Shown here one piece after another: positions 21,231 to 25,913 of a stretch of DNA of 25,913 nt. The notes beneath the pieces were generated by a model. The model was not told the origin of the DNA. It made no database searches and worked only from the letters and a program-made list of their open reading frames with translations. The DNA is from a virus: the IMG/VR virus record IMGVR_UViG_3300025280_000144, positions 1 through 25,913 of that record; one strand, written 5' to 3'. How positions within the stretch are numbered: the first letter of the stretch is position 1; each line of letters opens with the position of its first letter. Both the position numbers and the translations under genes were made by a program.

Positions 21231-21396
21231 TGTTCAAGCCATTCCATGCCGCAGCTAACTCGACAATAACCTCATCACCAGTCATCCCACCCACCGGCCA
21301 AGTCCTGCCCACAGCGATGATCATCTCGTGATGGGTCAACCCCTGCCTCGTCCACTGCCAGAATTGTTCAATAGATATCTGAGAAGAGGACTCCAT
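21220..21396 (-). CDS. 58-residue protein, unknown
   Basis: Reverse frame from ATG 21396 (or the adjacent ATG 21399) to TAA 21220. The product begins MESSSQISIEQFWQWTRQGL and ends ELAAAWNGLNRHE. It overlaps the end of the loader-like gene by one base (TGATG), and its stop lies inside the 25-bp repeat. Helix-forming, Trp-containing, no known motif. The coupling on both sides suggests it is translated. Before the methyltransferase cassette arrived it would have led directly to the RusA-like gene. Confidence 0.62.
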   Translation of the reverse strand: MESSSQISIEQFWQWTRQGLTHHEMIIAVGRTWPVGGMTGDEVIVELAAAWNGLNRHE

Positions 21397-21842
21397 CATT
21401 TGGAGTGTTCAGTCGTAGCTAGCTCTGATTTTCGGTGGGAACCATTCAACAATCTCGCTTTCATCTCGGCAAAGAGCTTCAAATTCCTCTCTTTCTCGCT
21501 GGGCGTCGGCACACAATCCTCCTCCTGGCTGATCCGTGGCGATGTCATCTGCCTCAGCATGGCTTGCTCGTGAGCTACCGTGCGTGCTTGTTCTGTGATC
21601 TCCGCGACCGTTGGAAACCACCTCCATACTTGAATTCCCTCGTTTAGAGCCATTCCTAGTGTGTTCTCGTCCCACCCCCCCAGGGCTGCGATATACCCCT
21701 TCAATCGGGTCTTCCATTCGCCTTCCGACAGCTTTTGGTCGGGGAACATGAGTGCCAACTCGGTCAGCATCACTGTCAATCGCCTCTGCTTCTTCGATGA
21801 CCTTTGCCGATCCACGTCGTAAGGCTGTGAAACCATGCTCAT
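21396..21842 (-). CDS. Helicase-loader-like / replication accessory protein
   Basis: 148 residues from ATG 21842 (GGGA six bases upstream), although ATGs two codons before and after are possible. It reads SSKKQRRLTVMLTELALMFP, then KLSEGEWKTRLKGYIAALGG, ENTLGMALNEGIQVWRWFPTVAEITEQA and a charged C-terminus. The pattern L..L...FP...LS...W..RL.GY..AL.....L..A........FFPT..E is one I associate with phage replication proteins encoded after DUF1376-type genes, with helicase loaders among them. The family function is not certain. Its frame lies inside the 3' part of the DUF1376 frame, a 434-base overlap. Confidence 0.72.
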   Translation of the reverse strand: MSMVSQPYDVDRQRSSKKQRRLTVMLTELALMFPDQKLSEGEWKTRLKGYIAALGGWDENTLGMALNEGIQVWRWFPTVAEITEQARTVAHEQAMLRQMTSPRISQEEDCVPTPSEKERNLKLFAEMKARLLNGSHRKSELATTEHSK

Positions 21843-22533
21843 TCTCATTCCCTTTCTGTGGTGCTGGATCGTCGTCCCAGCATTCAGAGTTGAGCCAGGT
21901 GGATGGGTGCTTAGTGAAGCTCTGGTCCTCACCTGCCCGCTCACCAGCATACCTCTCCGACCCTTTCAGAAGAATATCCCCAGTAGTCTTCTTCAGTGCC
22001 TTGATGTATGCGGTCCTGGCCCGGCCCTTACCAACCTTCCTCGGATAGCTTTCGTACCACTTGAGAAATCTAATCTCCTCATCAGAAATGGATTTCTTTC
22101 TATTGATTCTTTCTTCCTCTTTCTCTTTCTGAAGTATGGACTCTGTAAGAGCAGAGCGTTCGCTGTGCGTTCGCTGTGCGGACGCATCCTCGTTCTCTCG
22201 GAATTTCAACCACTTAGCTTTCGCACTCTTACTCGCAGACCGTGATCTGCTGGCCGCATTTTTGTGTTCACTGGATAACCTCTTCTGCCGATAGTGACCG
22301 TCATTGAGCTGCCAGAATCGCATGACATTAGGTTTCATCTTCCGCCAAGACCTCGGATCGCCACCAACAACCCTCCGCAGGAATGTGTCATCGTCCGGAA
22401 GAGAGCAGTCAGGTTGATTCCATGCCTCTAGTAATAACCGCACGTATGCACCAACCTCGGCAGGCGTCAGATAATGCGTGTCCGCGATGAAATCCTTAGT
22501 CCAGAGTGGCAAGTATGGCAGTTTTTTCGCCAT
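21409..22533 (-). CDS. DUF1376 (YdaU-like) replication protein, with unusual open C-terminal extension
   Basis: 374 residues. Residues 3-85 (PYLPLWTKDFIADTHYLTPA...GAYVRLLLEAW) are a DUF1376 domain. A Lys/Ser-rich linker follows, then KWYESYPRKVGKGRARTAYIKALKK (158-182) and FTKHPSTWLNSECWDDDP (207-224), the usual end of this protein type. These are origin-binding or primosome-like replication proteins in phages. Residues from about 228 to 374 are in a frame that covers the loader-like gene and look low in complexity (many R, G, S, D, H), so they may not be a real domain. A strong AAGGGGG site precedes ATG 22533. The true functional product may end near residue 225-240 if a frameshift has occurred. 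Confidence 0.8.
   Translation of the reverse strand: MAKKLPYLPLWTKDFIADTHYLTPAEVGAYVRLLLEAWNQPDCSLPDDDTFLRRVVGGDPRSWRKMKPNVMRFWQLNDGHYRQKRLSSEHKNAASRSRSASKSAKAKWLKFRENEDASAQRTHSERSALTESILQKEKEEERINRKKSISDEEIRFLKWYESYPRKVGKGRARTAYIKALKKTTGDILLKGSERYAGERAGEDQSFTKHPSTWLNSECWDDDPAPQKGNENEHGFTALRRGSAKVIEEAEAIDSDADRVGTHVPRPKAVGRRMEDPIEGVYRSPGGVGREHTRNGSKRGNSSMEVVSNGRGDHRTSTHGSSRASHAEADDIATDQPGGGLCADAQREREEFEALCRDESEIVEWFPPKIRASYD
22156..22177. repeat. Tandem 11-bp repeat in the DUF1376 gene
   Basis: gcgttcgctgt occurs twice in tandem (22156-22166, 22167-22177) and a third partial copy starts (gcgg). The period is not a multiple of three, so gain or loss of a unit would shift the reading frame between the N-terminal DUF1376 domain and the conserved C-terminal block. 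Confidence 0.9.
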
Positions 22534-22840
22534 CAGAATCCCCCTTCAGAATGCCACGAATTTCCTCTACCAGCAGATCACGGTCATGCTGCCGAGTTAC
22601 CAACTGGAATCGTCGAGTGTAATATGAGTACTTGCTCCCCTTAACAGGATCATCACCAAAGAGACGAGCTATCTCACTGAACTTCATGCTGAACATCTCT
22701 CTGAATACCCATGTCGCCATCTGCCTGGCAGCCATTCCCCGCCCAGCACCATCTCTCAGAACAACAGCGTCGACTCCAAATGTGTTGGAAATGTGTTCCT
22801 GCACGCGATTGACCATCCCCAGCTTTCTAATGATCACCAT
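22496..22840 (-). CDS. DnaA domain IV-like DNA-binding protein
   Basis: 114 residues. Residues 26-85 resemble the C-terminal helix-turn-helix of DnaA: RGMAARQMATWVFREMFSMKFSEIARLFG (34-62) parallels R..vvlARQiamyL.rel...s..eIG..FG. The following GRDHSTV-like signature is replaced by DDPVKGSKYSYYTRRF. The family binds DnaA-box-type sequences; here it may recognise the phage origin. It sits directly before the DUF1376 gene and overlaps it by 38 bases. The start ATG 22840 overlaps the nuclease gene; ATG 22816 is possible. Confidence 0.75.
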   Translation of the reverse strand: MVIIRKLGMVNRVQEHISNTFGVDAVVLRDGAGRGMAARQMATWVFREMFSMKFSEIARLFGDDPVKGSKYSYYTRRFQLVTRQHDRDLLVEEIRGILKGDSDGEKTAILATLD

Positions 22841-23190
22841 TCGTGAATGACCGACTTGATGAACGACAGCATGATCTTCTCGGGCAGAACATACAGCCGT
22901 TCTCTGTTGTTCATTCTGATAGCTAGGAAATCGTTATCGGAGAGCTGATCGTATATCGTCTTGTATCCACTCCTCCGGACCTTAACCTCGCCCTGAAGCC
23001 CTGCAAGGGTGACATCACCCTTGTATCCACGCATTGCGCCACTGAGAGGCACACGCACGCAAGCGTCAGGAGGGACACCGTTATCATGCCAGAACCGGAC
23101 AAAATCTCGTTCCTCGCGCAGACCCTTATCGCGCTGCGGCTTGCCCAATTCATTGACCCATGAAGAAATCGTTCGGCAGAACTTGTCCAT
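22834..23190 (-). CDS. PD-(D/E)XK nuclease, putative phage Holliday-junction-type endonuclease
   Basis: 118 residues from ATG 23190, chosen because of a perfect GGAGGT site six bases before it. Residues 20-70 read RDKGLREERDFVRFWHDNGV ... RVPLSGAMRGYKGDVTLAGLQGEVKVRR. Glu27, Asp59 and Glu68-x-Lys70 fit the PD-(D/E)XK catalytic set; the arrangement K-G-x-x-x-E...R.P.SG...G.KGD....GEVK is common in phage nuclease/resolvase proteins. The ORF overlaps the HTH gene by 41 bases. It probably cuts branched DNA or digests host DNA during replication. Confidence 0.77.
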   Translation of the reverse strand: MDKFCRTISSWVNELGKPQRDKGLREERDFVRFWHDNGVPPDACVRVPLSGAMRGYKGDVTLAGLQGEVKVRRSGYKTIYDQLSDNDFLAIRMNNRERLYVLPEKIMLSFIKSVIHEW

Positions 23191-23341
23191 CCGTGACCTC
23201 CGAGATTCGACGCAGATGCTTGGCGTTTGGATAACGCCTCGAGGCGAGGTATCGGTGGATGGTTTGCCGGGACACACCCAAACGGCGTGCAAACTCCGTC
23301 ACACCGATGCTCTCTTCAGTCAGGTACGTTTTCAGCTTCAT
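23150..23341 (-). CDS. Small helix-turn-helix regulator (Cro/CI-like)
   Basis: 63 residues from ATG 23341 (MKLKTYLTEESIGVTEFARRL, then GVSRQTIHRYLASRRYPNAKHLRRISEVT). The helix-turn-helix is residues 14-35 (VTEFARRLGVSRQTIHRYLASR). It resembles Cro-type and YdaS-like regulators, transcribed leftward as the first gene of the replication block. No good ribosome site is seen, so translation may be weak. The TTGCAG half-sites in the divergent region beginning about 90 bases upstream are its likely operators, inferred from position only. The frame is open farther upstream to 23389, but that part is not HTH-like. Confidence 0.83.
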   Translation of the reverse strand: MKLKTYLTEESIGVTEFARRLGVSRQTIHRYLASRRYPNAKHLRRISEVTDGQVLPNDFFMGQ

Positions 23342-23406
23342 GCAGGTAACGTAACTGTTTACGCAAGAAGATGCAAACTTGCCGGTCAACTGACGGAAGA
23401 TTTGGA

Positions 23407-23412
23407 TTTATA
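23407..23412 (-). promoter_or_regulatory. Weak leftward promoter -10 candidate for the HTH gene
   Basis: TATAAA on the minus strand, about 65 bases before the HTH start codon. A good -35 is not seen at 16-18 bases; that position overlaps the TTGCAG..CTGCAA palindrome at 23429-23442, so a regulator could repress or aid this promoter. Confidence 0.35.
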
Positions 23413-23428
23413 GTTTGGGAACAGTGAG

Positions 23429-23482
23429 TTGCAGGACTGCAAGTTTTCGTCCCCGGAACTTGCAGAACTTGCAGAACTTGCA
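23429..23482. promoter_or_regulatory. Operator or iteron cluster in the divergent control region
   Basis: A palindrome TTGCAG-GA-CTGCAA (23429-23442) is followed by three perfect tandem 9-mers gaacttgca (23456-23464, 23465-23473, 23474-23482), each containing TTGCA and followed by g. All lie between the leftward HTH gene and the rightward promoter. The nine-base spacing and shared TTGCAG half-site suggest binding by a phage regulator or replication initiator. Confidence 0.75.
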
Positions 23483-23509
23483 GCTCGTAGAATTCTCCCA
23501 TCTAAGTTA

Positions 23510-23538
23510 TTGACTGACGTAGCCAAAACGGTTACTAT
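23510..23538 (+). promoter_or_regulatory. Strong rightward sigma70-like promoter
   Basis: TTGACT (23510-23515), a 17-base spacer, then TACTAT (23533-23538). It lies 38 bases before the start of the recombination operon and 27 bases after the last TTGCAG repeat, well placed for repression by a protein bound there. Confidence 0.75.
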
Positions 23539-23576
23539 TAACGCATAGAAAGAGAGAAACCTGGAGGACAGAGACC

Positions 23577-23942
23577 ATGCCAAGAACACATGAATCAGAT
23601 ATCGCGGGCTGGCTCACTGAGATCGAGGACCAGTTGAACATAGGAACAGAAAATGGTCAGTGGCGCGGCGACGACATTTCCCGAACAACGATGAGCAAGG
23701 GCTTACTTCTCGAAGCTAGGGAGGATGTCCTTGGCAAGCGACAACAGTTGGACGATTACATTGATAAATCTACCAACGATTCCGCAGCCGCCGCCAATAG
23801 AATATTCAGTCTCCGGGAAATCTATTGTCACATCATTGACATTTTAACTTTGCAGATCGACTCCATCGAAGCCGATGAGCGTGAGGCTGTGGCGTGGGAG
23901 GATCATCGGAGGGTCGAAACCCAACTAATTCAGAGAGGATAA
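23577..23942 (+). CDS. First gene of the recombination operon, unknown
   Basis: 121 residues, acidic, mostly helical, including EDQLNIGTENGQWRGDDISR, then SKGLLLEAREDVLGKRQQLDDYIDKS and SLREIYCHIIDILTLQIDSIEADER. No membrane segment or known motif. A GGAGG site precedes ATG 23577 and the strong promoter at 23510 is just upstream. It stops one base before the ERF gene. It may be a regulator or inhibitor of a host function, such as a nuclease inhibitor in the style of lambda Gam, but this is only suggested by the operon position. Confidence 0.7.
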   Translation: MPRTHESDIAGWLTEIEDQLNIGTENGQWRGDDISRTTMSKGLLLEAREDVLGKRQQLDDYIDKSTNDSAAAANRIFSLREIYCHIIDILTLQIDSIEADEREAVAWEDHRRVETQLIQRG

Positions 23943-23943
23943 C

Positions 23944-24654
23944 ATGGAACGGAGTCAGTCTATCGGCAAGCTTTCTGAAGCCTTAGCCAAGGCTCAAGCG
24001 GCTATGCCCAGCGCGGAACGGACGCAGACAAACGCATTCTTCAAAAAACCAGACGGCACCTTCTATAAATATGCCGACCTACAGAGTGTTAGAGACTCAG
24101 TCATACCCTCTCTTACCAATAACGGACTAGCGGTGACGCAGGCAACATCGGTGGGAGTGGATGGAGCATTCACACTTAGAACCCTGCTAATCCACACTAG
24201 TGGGGAGTGGATTGCCTCGGATTGGCCTCTTGAAACAGGTAAGCCACATGTGATGTTGTCGTCTCTGACATACGCCCGACGGGCTTGCCTATCATCCATA
24301 GTGTGTCTCGCTTCAGAAATTGATGACGATGGCAACTTGGCCTCTGGAGTCAAGAAACGAAAGCTTGATTTCGACCCGAGAACGCCGCCAGCAGCGGGGC
24401 TGCCAACCGTAGCGGCGCTGAGGGAAGACTTGAAGTCTTTTCGTGACGATCTTTCTAACTGCCAATCAACCGCCGATGTTGATGATCTAGTGGCGCACAA
24501 CCACGATCTCCTCTCAGCCGTCAAGTCACGGAAACCCGACTGGTTTTTCGGCAACCCTCCACCGAACGGAGATGTGCCAGGGCTAATGGACCGCATCGAG
24601 GCTAGGAAGATCGAGCTTCGGAATAACGAAACTAATATTTTGGGCGGTGGATAG
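23944..24654 (+). CDS. erf: ERF-family single-strand annealing recombinase
   Basis: 236 residues. The core (residues about 8-130) has FYKYADLQSVRDSVIPSLTNNGLAVTQ (40-66), LRTLLIHTSGEWIASDWPL (78-96), then SSLTYARRACLSSIVCLASEIDDDGN (106-131), the signatures of the ERF family named after P22 Erf. Such proteins bind single-stranded DNA and anneal complementary strands, for genome circularisation and recombination. The C-terminus (about 135-236) is more variable and helical. Start ATG 23944 follows an AGAGGATAAC site. It works next to the RusA-like and PD-(D/E)XK nucleases of the leftward block and the Ref-like nuclease below. Confidence 0.92.
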   Translation: MERSQSIGKLSEALAKAQAAMPSAERTQTNAFFKKPDGTFYKYADLQSVRDSVIPSLTNNGLAVTQATSVGVDGAFTLRTLLIHTSGEWIASDWPLETGKPHVMLSSLTYARRACLSSIVCLASEIDDDGNLASGVKKRKLDFDPRTPPAAGLPTVAALREDLKSFRDDLSNCQSTADVDDLVAHNHDLLSAVKSRKPDWFFGNPPPNGDVPGLMDRIEARKIELRNNETNILGGG

Positions 24655-24664
24655 GGAGATAGAC

Positions 24665-24961
24665 ATGACAACCTTTGACGCAATGGCCGTACACAAGTAT
24701 CCCGGTGGTGAGAAATGGACGAAAATTGGCAAGGCCTTCCCCCATAAAACCGGCAATGGCTTCACCCTGTCACTTCACTTGATGCCTCTACCAACAGCGT
24801 CAACAACCGATGGTGATATGACATACAAAATTGTCCTTCTCGAAGAGAAAAGGGAGCAGCCATCGGCCCGGCGTGATGCAGTATACCGCCCAGTCTCTAG
24901 GGGTATATCGGCTGAGGACGCCGCGGAATTCGCGAACTTAGACGATGAGATGCCATTATGA
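24665..24961 (+). CDS. Small conserved protein of the recombination cluster
   Basis: 98 residues from ATG 24665, chosen because of the AGGGAG site six bases upstream; a GTG 18 bases earlier overlaps erf. It has WTKIGKAFPHKTGNGFTLSLHLMPLP, a motif (W..iG.AFPhk.G.Gf.l.l..lPl) recurrent in small proteins of phages and mobile elements, then a charged tail with DDEMPL. The function of that family is not known to me. The gene overlaps the next by four bases (ATGA). Confidence 0.72.
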   Translation: MTTFDAMAVHKYPGGEKWTKIGKAFPHKTGNGFTLSLHLMPLPTASTTDGDMTYKIVLLEEKREQPSARRDAVYRPVSRGISAEDAAEFANLDDEMPL

Positions 24962-25377
24962 GGTTCTTACTACAGCGGTCGGATACTGAGGCCCTGGTAC
25001 CGGTCGATGAACCAGGTCACAAAGCAATCAAGAAGATGAAGCCTGGTCAGACGATGTGTGTCGATATCCGACGTGTACGATCTCCTAGGCAGTTGCGCTT
25101 ATATTGGGCGCTGATCAACAAGATATGGGAGAATCAAACTCGGTTCGCCGTCCGGCAGGATCTCTCTGATGCTATTAAATGTGCGCTCGGCCACTGTACC
25201 GAGTTGAGGCTATCCAACTCTGTCGTCATCCAACGGCCAAAATCTATAGCCTTGGGCAACCTCCCGGCTGGTGAATTTAATCAGTTCATCGACGGCTGTA
25301 TCGATTATATTTGCGGATCGGTTCTGCCTGTCGCACCCGAAACATTACGACAGGAAATCGAAGAGATGATATTTTGA
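24958..25377 (+). CDS. DUF1367/NinB-like recombination-region protein
   Basis: 139 residues. It has the set I..RRVRSPRQLRLYWALINKIWENQ (about 38-60), LSDAIKCALGH, VIQRPKSIALGNLPAGEFNQFIDGCIDYI and the C-terminal TLRQEIEEMIF. The pattern of hydrophobic-Arg (RN..hHRkfWAL) followed by PKSI(S/A)...EF..F.....D.I is that of DUF1367-like phage proteins, related by place and pattern to NinB/Orf, which assists recombination by loading annealing proteins. ATG 24958 shares four bases with the previous stop. Confidence 0.72.
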   Translation: MRFLLQRSDTEALVPVDEPGHKAIKKMKPGQTMCVDIRRVRSPRQLRLYWALINKIWENQTRFAVRQDLSDAIKCALGHCTELRLSNSVVIQRPKSIALGNLPAGEFNQFIDGCIDYICGSVLPVAPETLRQEIEEMIF

Positions 25378-25745
25378 TTCGGAGGAAGCCATCCCCTCCC
25401 AGGACCAAGGAAATGCCCGAAAGGGCTTTCCCCAAACACCAGCAATACATACGCTCAAAGGCGTGTGTCGTGCCTGGTTGTGCCAGCCGGAATATCATCT
25501 GCGCTCATGTCCGGAGCGGACTACCTAAAGGTGAGCAGGCTGGAACGGGACAAAAGCCTCACGACACGTTCACTGTTCCACTTTGTCGGTCCCACCATGA
25601 CGAACAGCACAGTCTAGGAGAGATCACGTTCCAGAAGCAACATAAGATAGATTTATTGAAGCTGTCGCTGTTGTATGCTTCCGGCAGCCCGGAAAGCAAA
25701 ATATGGCGGAAAGCGAATCTGATCAAGCTTCAGATGAGAGCCTGA
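25374..25745 (+). CDS. Ref-like HNH-type nuclease
   Basis: 123 residues from TTG 25374 (TTGA overlap with the previous stop); an internal ATG at 25413 would shorten it by 13 residues. The first 25 residues (IRRKPSPPRTKEMPERAFPK...) are basic. Then KACVVPGC (29-36), NIICAHVRSGLPKG (40-53), TGQKPHDTFTVPLCRSHHDEQHS (58-80) and GEITFQKQH give the Cys/His metal and catalytic set of the Ref/DUF968 HNH group. P1 Ref is a RecA-dependent endonuclease; the group is common in phage recombination operons. It ends the rightward operon and is convergent with the next gene. Confidence 0.8.
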   Translation: MIRRKPSPPRTKEMPERAFPKHQQYIRSKACVVPGCASRNIICAHVRSGLPKGEQAGTGQKPHDTFTVPLCRSHHDEQHSLGEITFQKQHKIDLLKLSLLYASGSPESKIWRKANLIKLQMRA

Positions 25746-25752
25746 TCGCACC

Positions 25753-25913
25753 TTAACTCTTGGAGATCAGATTCTTAATCCTCGACTCAACCACGGGTAG
25801 GATTCTAATACCACAATAACCAATTACGAAGGCCATAGCCGGTCCCCAGACAATATCAAGGGTGAAGTGCTTCATGATCGGTGGGATAAAGAATTCTGCT
25901 GCAATCCAGCCCA
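25753..25913 (-). CDS. Holin-like membrane protein, 5' end outside the window
   Basis: Reverse frame open from the right edge to TAA 25753, at least 53 residues. Visible segments are GWIAAEFFIPPIMKHFTLDI and VWGPAMAFVIGYCGIRILPV followed by VESRIKNLISKS. Two hydrophobic stretches separated by a short loop, with a charged C-terminus, resemble small phage holins or accessory lysis/membrane proteins. It meets the Ref-like gene tail to tail with a seven-base gap and no visible bidirectional terminator. The N-terminus is not in the window. Confidence 0.6.
   Translation of the reverse strand, partial: GWIAAEFFIPPIMKHFTLDIVWGPAMAFVIGYCGIRILPVVESRIKNLISKS

Noticed and set aside
21845-21870. Programmed -1 ribosomal frameshift in the DUF1376 gene
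   Set aside because: The nearby AAAGGGA run is not in the correct phase for the X-XXY-YYZ rule and no clear downstream pseudoknot was seen.
24063-24683. 206-codon leftward open frame across erf
   Set aside because: Antisense to the ERF gene, Ser/Arg/Leu-rich and without a recognisable domain or ribosome site.
1-25913. CRISPR array, tRNA, integrase or attachment site
   Set aside because: No regularly spaced repeats with unique spacers, no cloverleaf-like sequence, and no tyrosine or serine recombinase motifs were seen. The 9-bp repeats at 23456-23482 have no spacers.

Overview
The window is a stretch of a tailed double-stranded DNA bacteriophage genome (free phage or prophage) with a P22-like, short-tailed (podovirus) virion plan. 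It has a P22-type portal of about 720 residues, a P22 gp4-like tail adaptor, a P22 gp10-like tail hub, a tailspike-style head-binding domain protein, and a terminase large/small pair. No tape measure, sheath, tail-tube, integrase, tRNA, rRNA or bacterial housekeeping gene is visible. Shine-Dalgarno sites of the GGAG/AGGA type precede many starts, and GTG/TTG starts are fairly common, so the host is a bacterium. The sequence does not name it. GC content looks intermediate by eye.

Layout. (1) Positions 1 to about 18,940 are one long leftward late operon. In transcription order it runs: two tiny genes, terS, terL, a small protein, portal, a small protein, a GroES-like co-chaperonin, a small protein, a 751-residue multidomain protein of the polyvalent-protein type, scaffold, a small protein, a decoration-like protein, major capsid protein, a beta-helix protein, a Rossmann-like protein, several small virion or connector proteins, the gp4-like adaptor, tail adaptor/fibre proteins ending in a peptidase S74 fibre, a lysis pair (XhlA-like plus GTA-type holin), the gp10-like hub, and a protein running off the left edge. 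(2) 18,940-19,200 is a regulatory gap with back-to-back promoter candidates. (3) 19,202-19,584 holds two small rightward genes. (4) 19,544-23,341 is a leftward early/replication block: Cro/CI-like regulator, PD-(D/E)XK nuclease, DnaA domain IV-like protein, DUF1376 replication protein, helicase-loader-like protein, a 58-residue protein, a DNA methyltransferase, a RusA-like resolvase and an unknown protein. (5) 23,342-23,576 is a divergent control region with a strong sigma70-like promoter and a cluster of TTGCAG half-sites. (6) 23,577-25,745 is a rightward recombination operon: unknown protein, ERF single-strand annealing protein, unknown protein, DUF1367-like protein and Ref-like HNH nuclease. 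(7) A holin-like membrane protein gene enters from the right edge on the minus strand.

How it fits together: the early rightward operon and the leftward replication block would copy and recombine the genome under control of the small HTH protein. The late operon then builds a procapsid (portal, scaffold, capsid), possibly helped by the phage's own GroES, packages DNA with TerS/TerL, adds the P22-like tail and lyses the cell.

Most worth a second look: the methyltransferase gene is flanked by a perfect 25-bp direct repeat that also carries the start codon of the gene on each side, which looks like a cassette (moron) insertion scar. Two separate DNA repeats (31 bp with one mismatch, and 23 bp exact) link the 751-residue gene to the terS neighbourhood. 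There is also a 434-bp overlap of two open frames in the replication block and an iteron-like operator cluster. All assignments are by reading the sequence; no database search was run.
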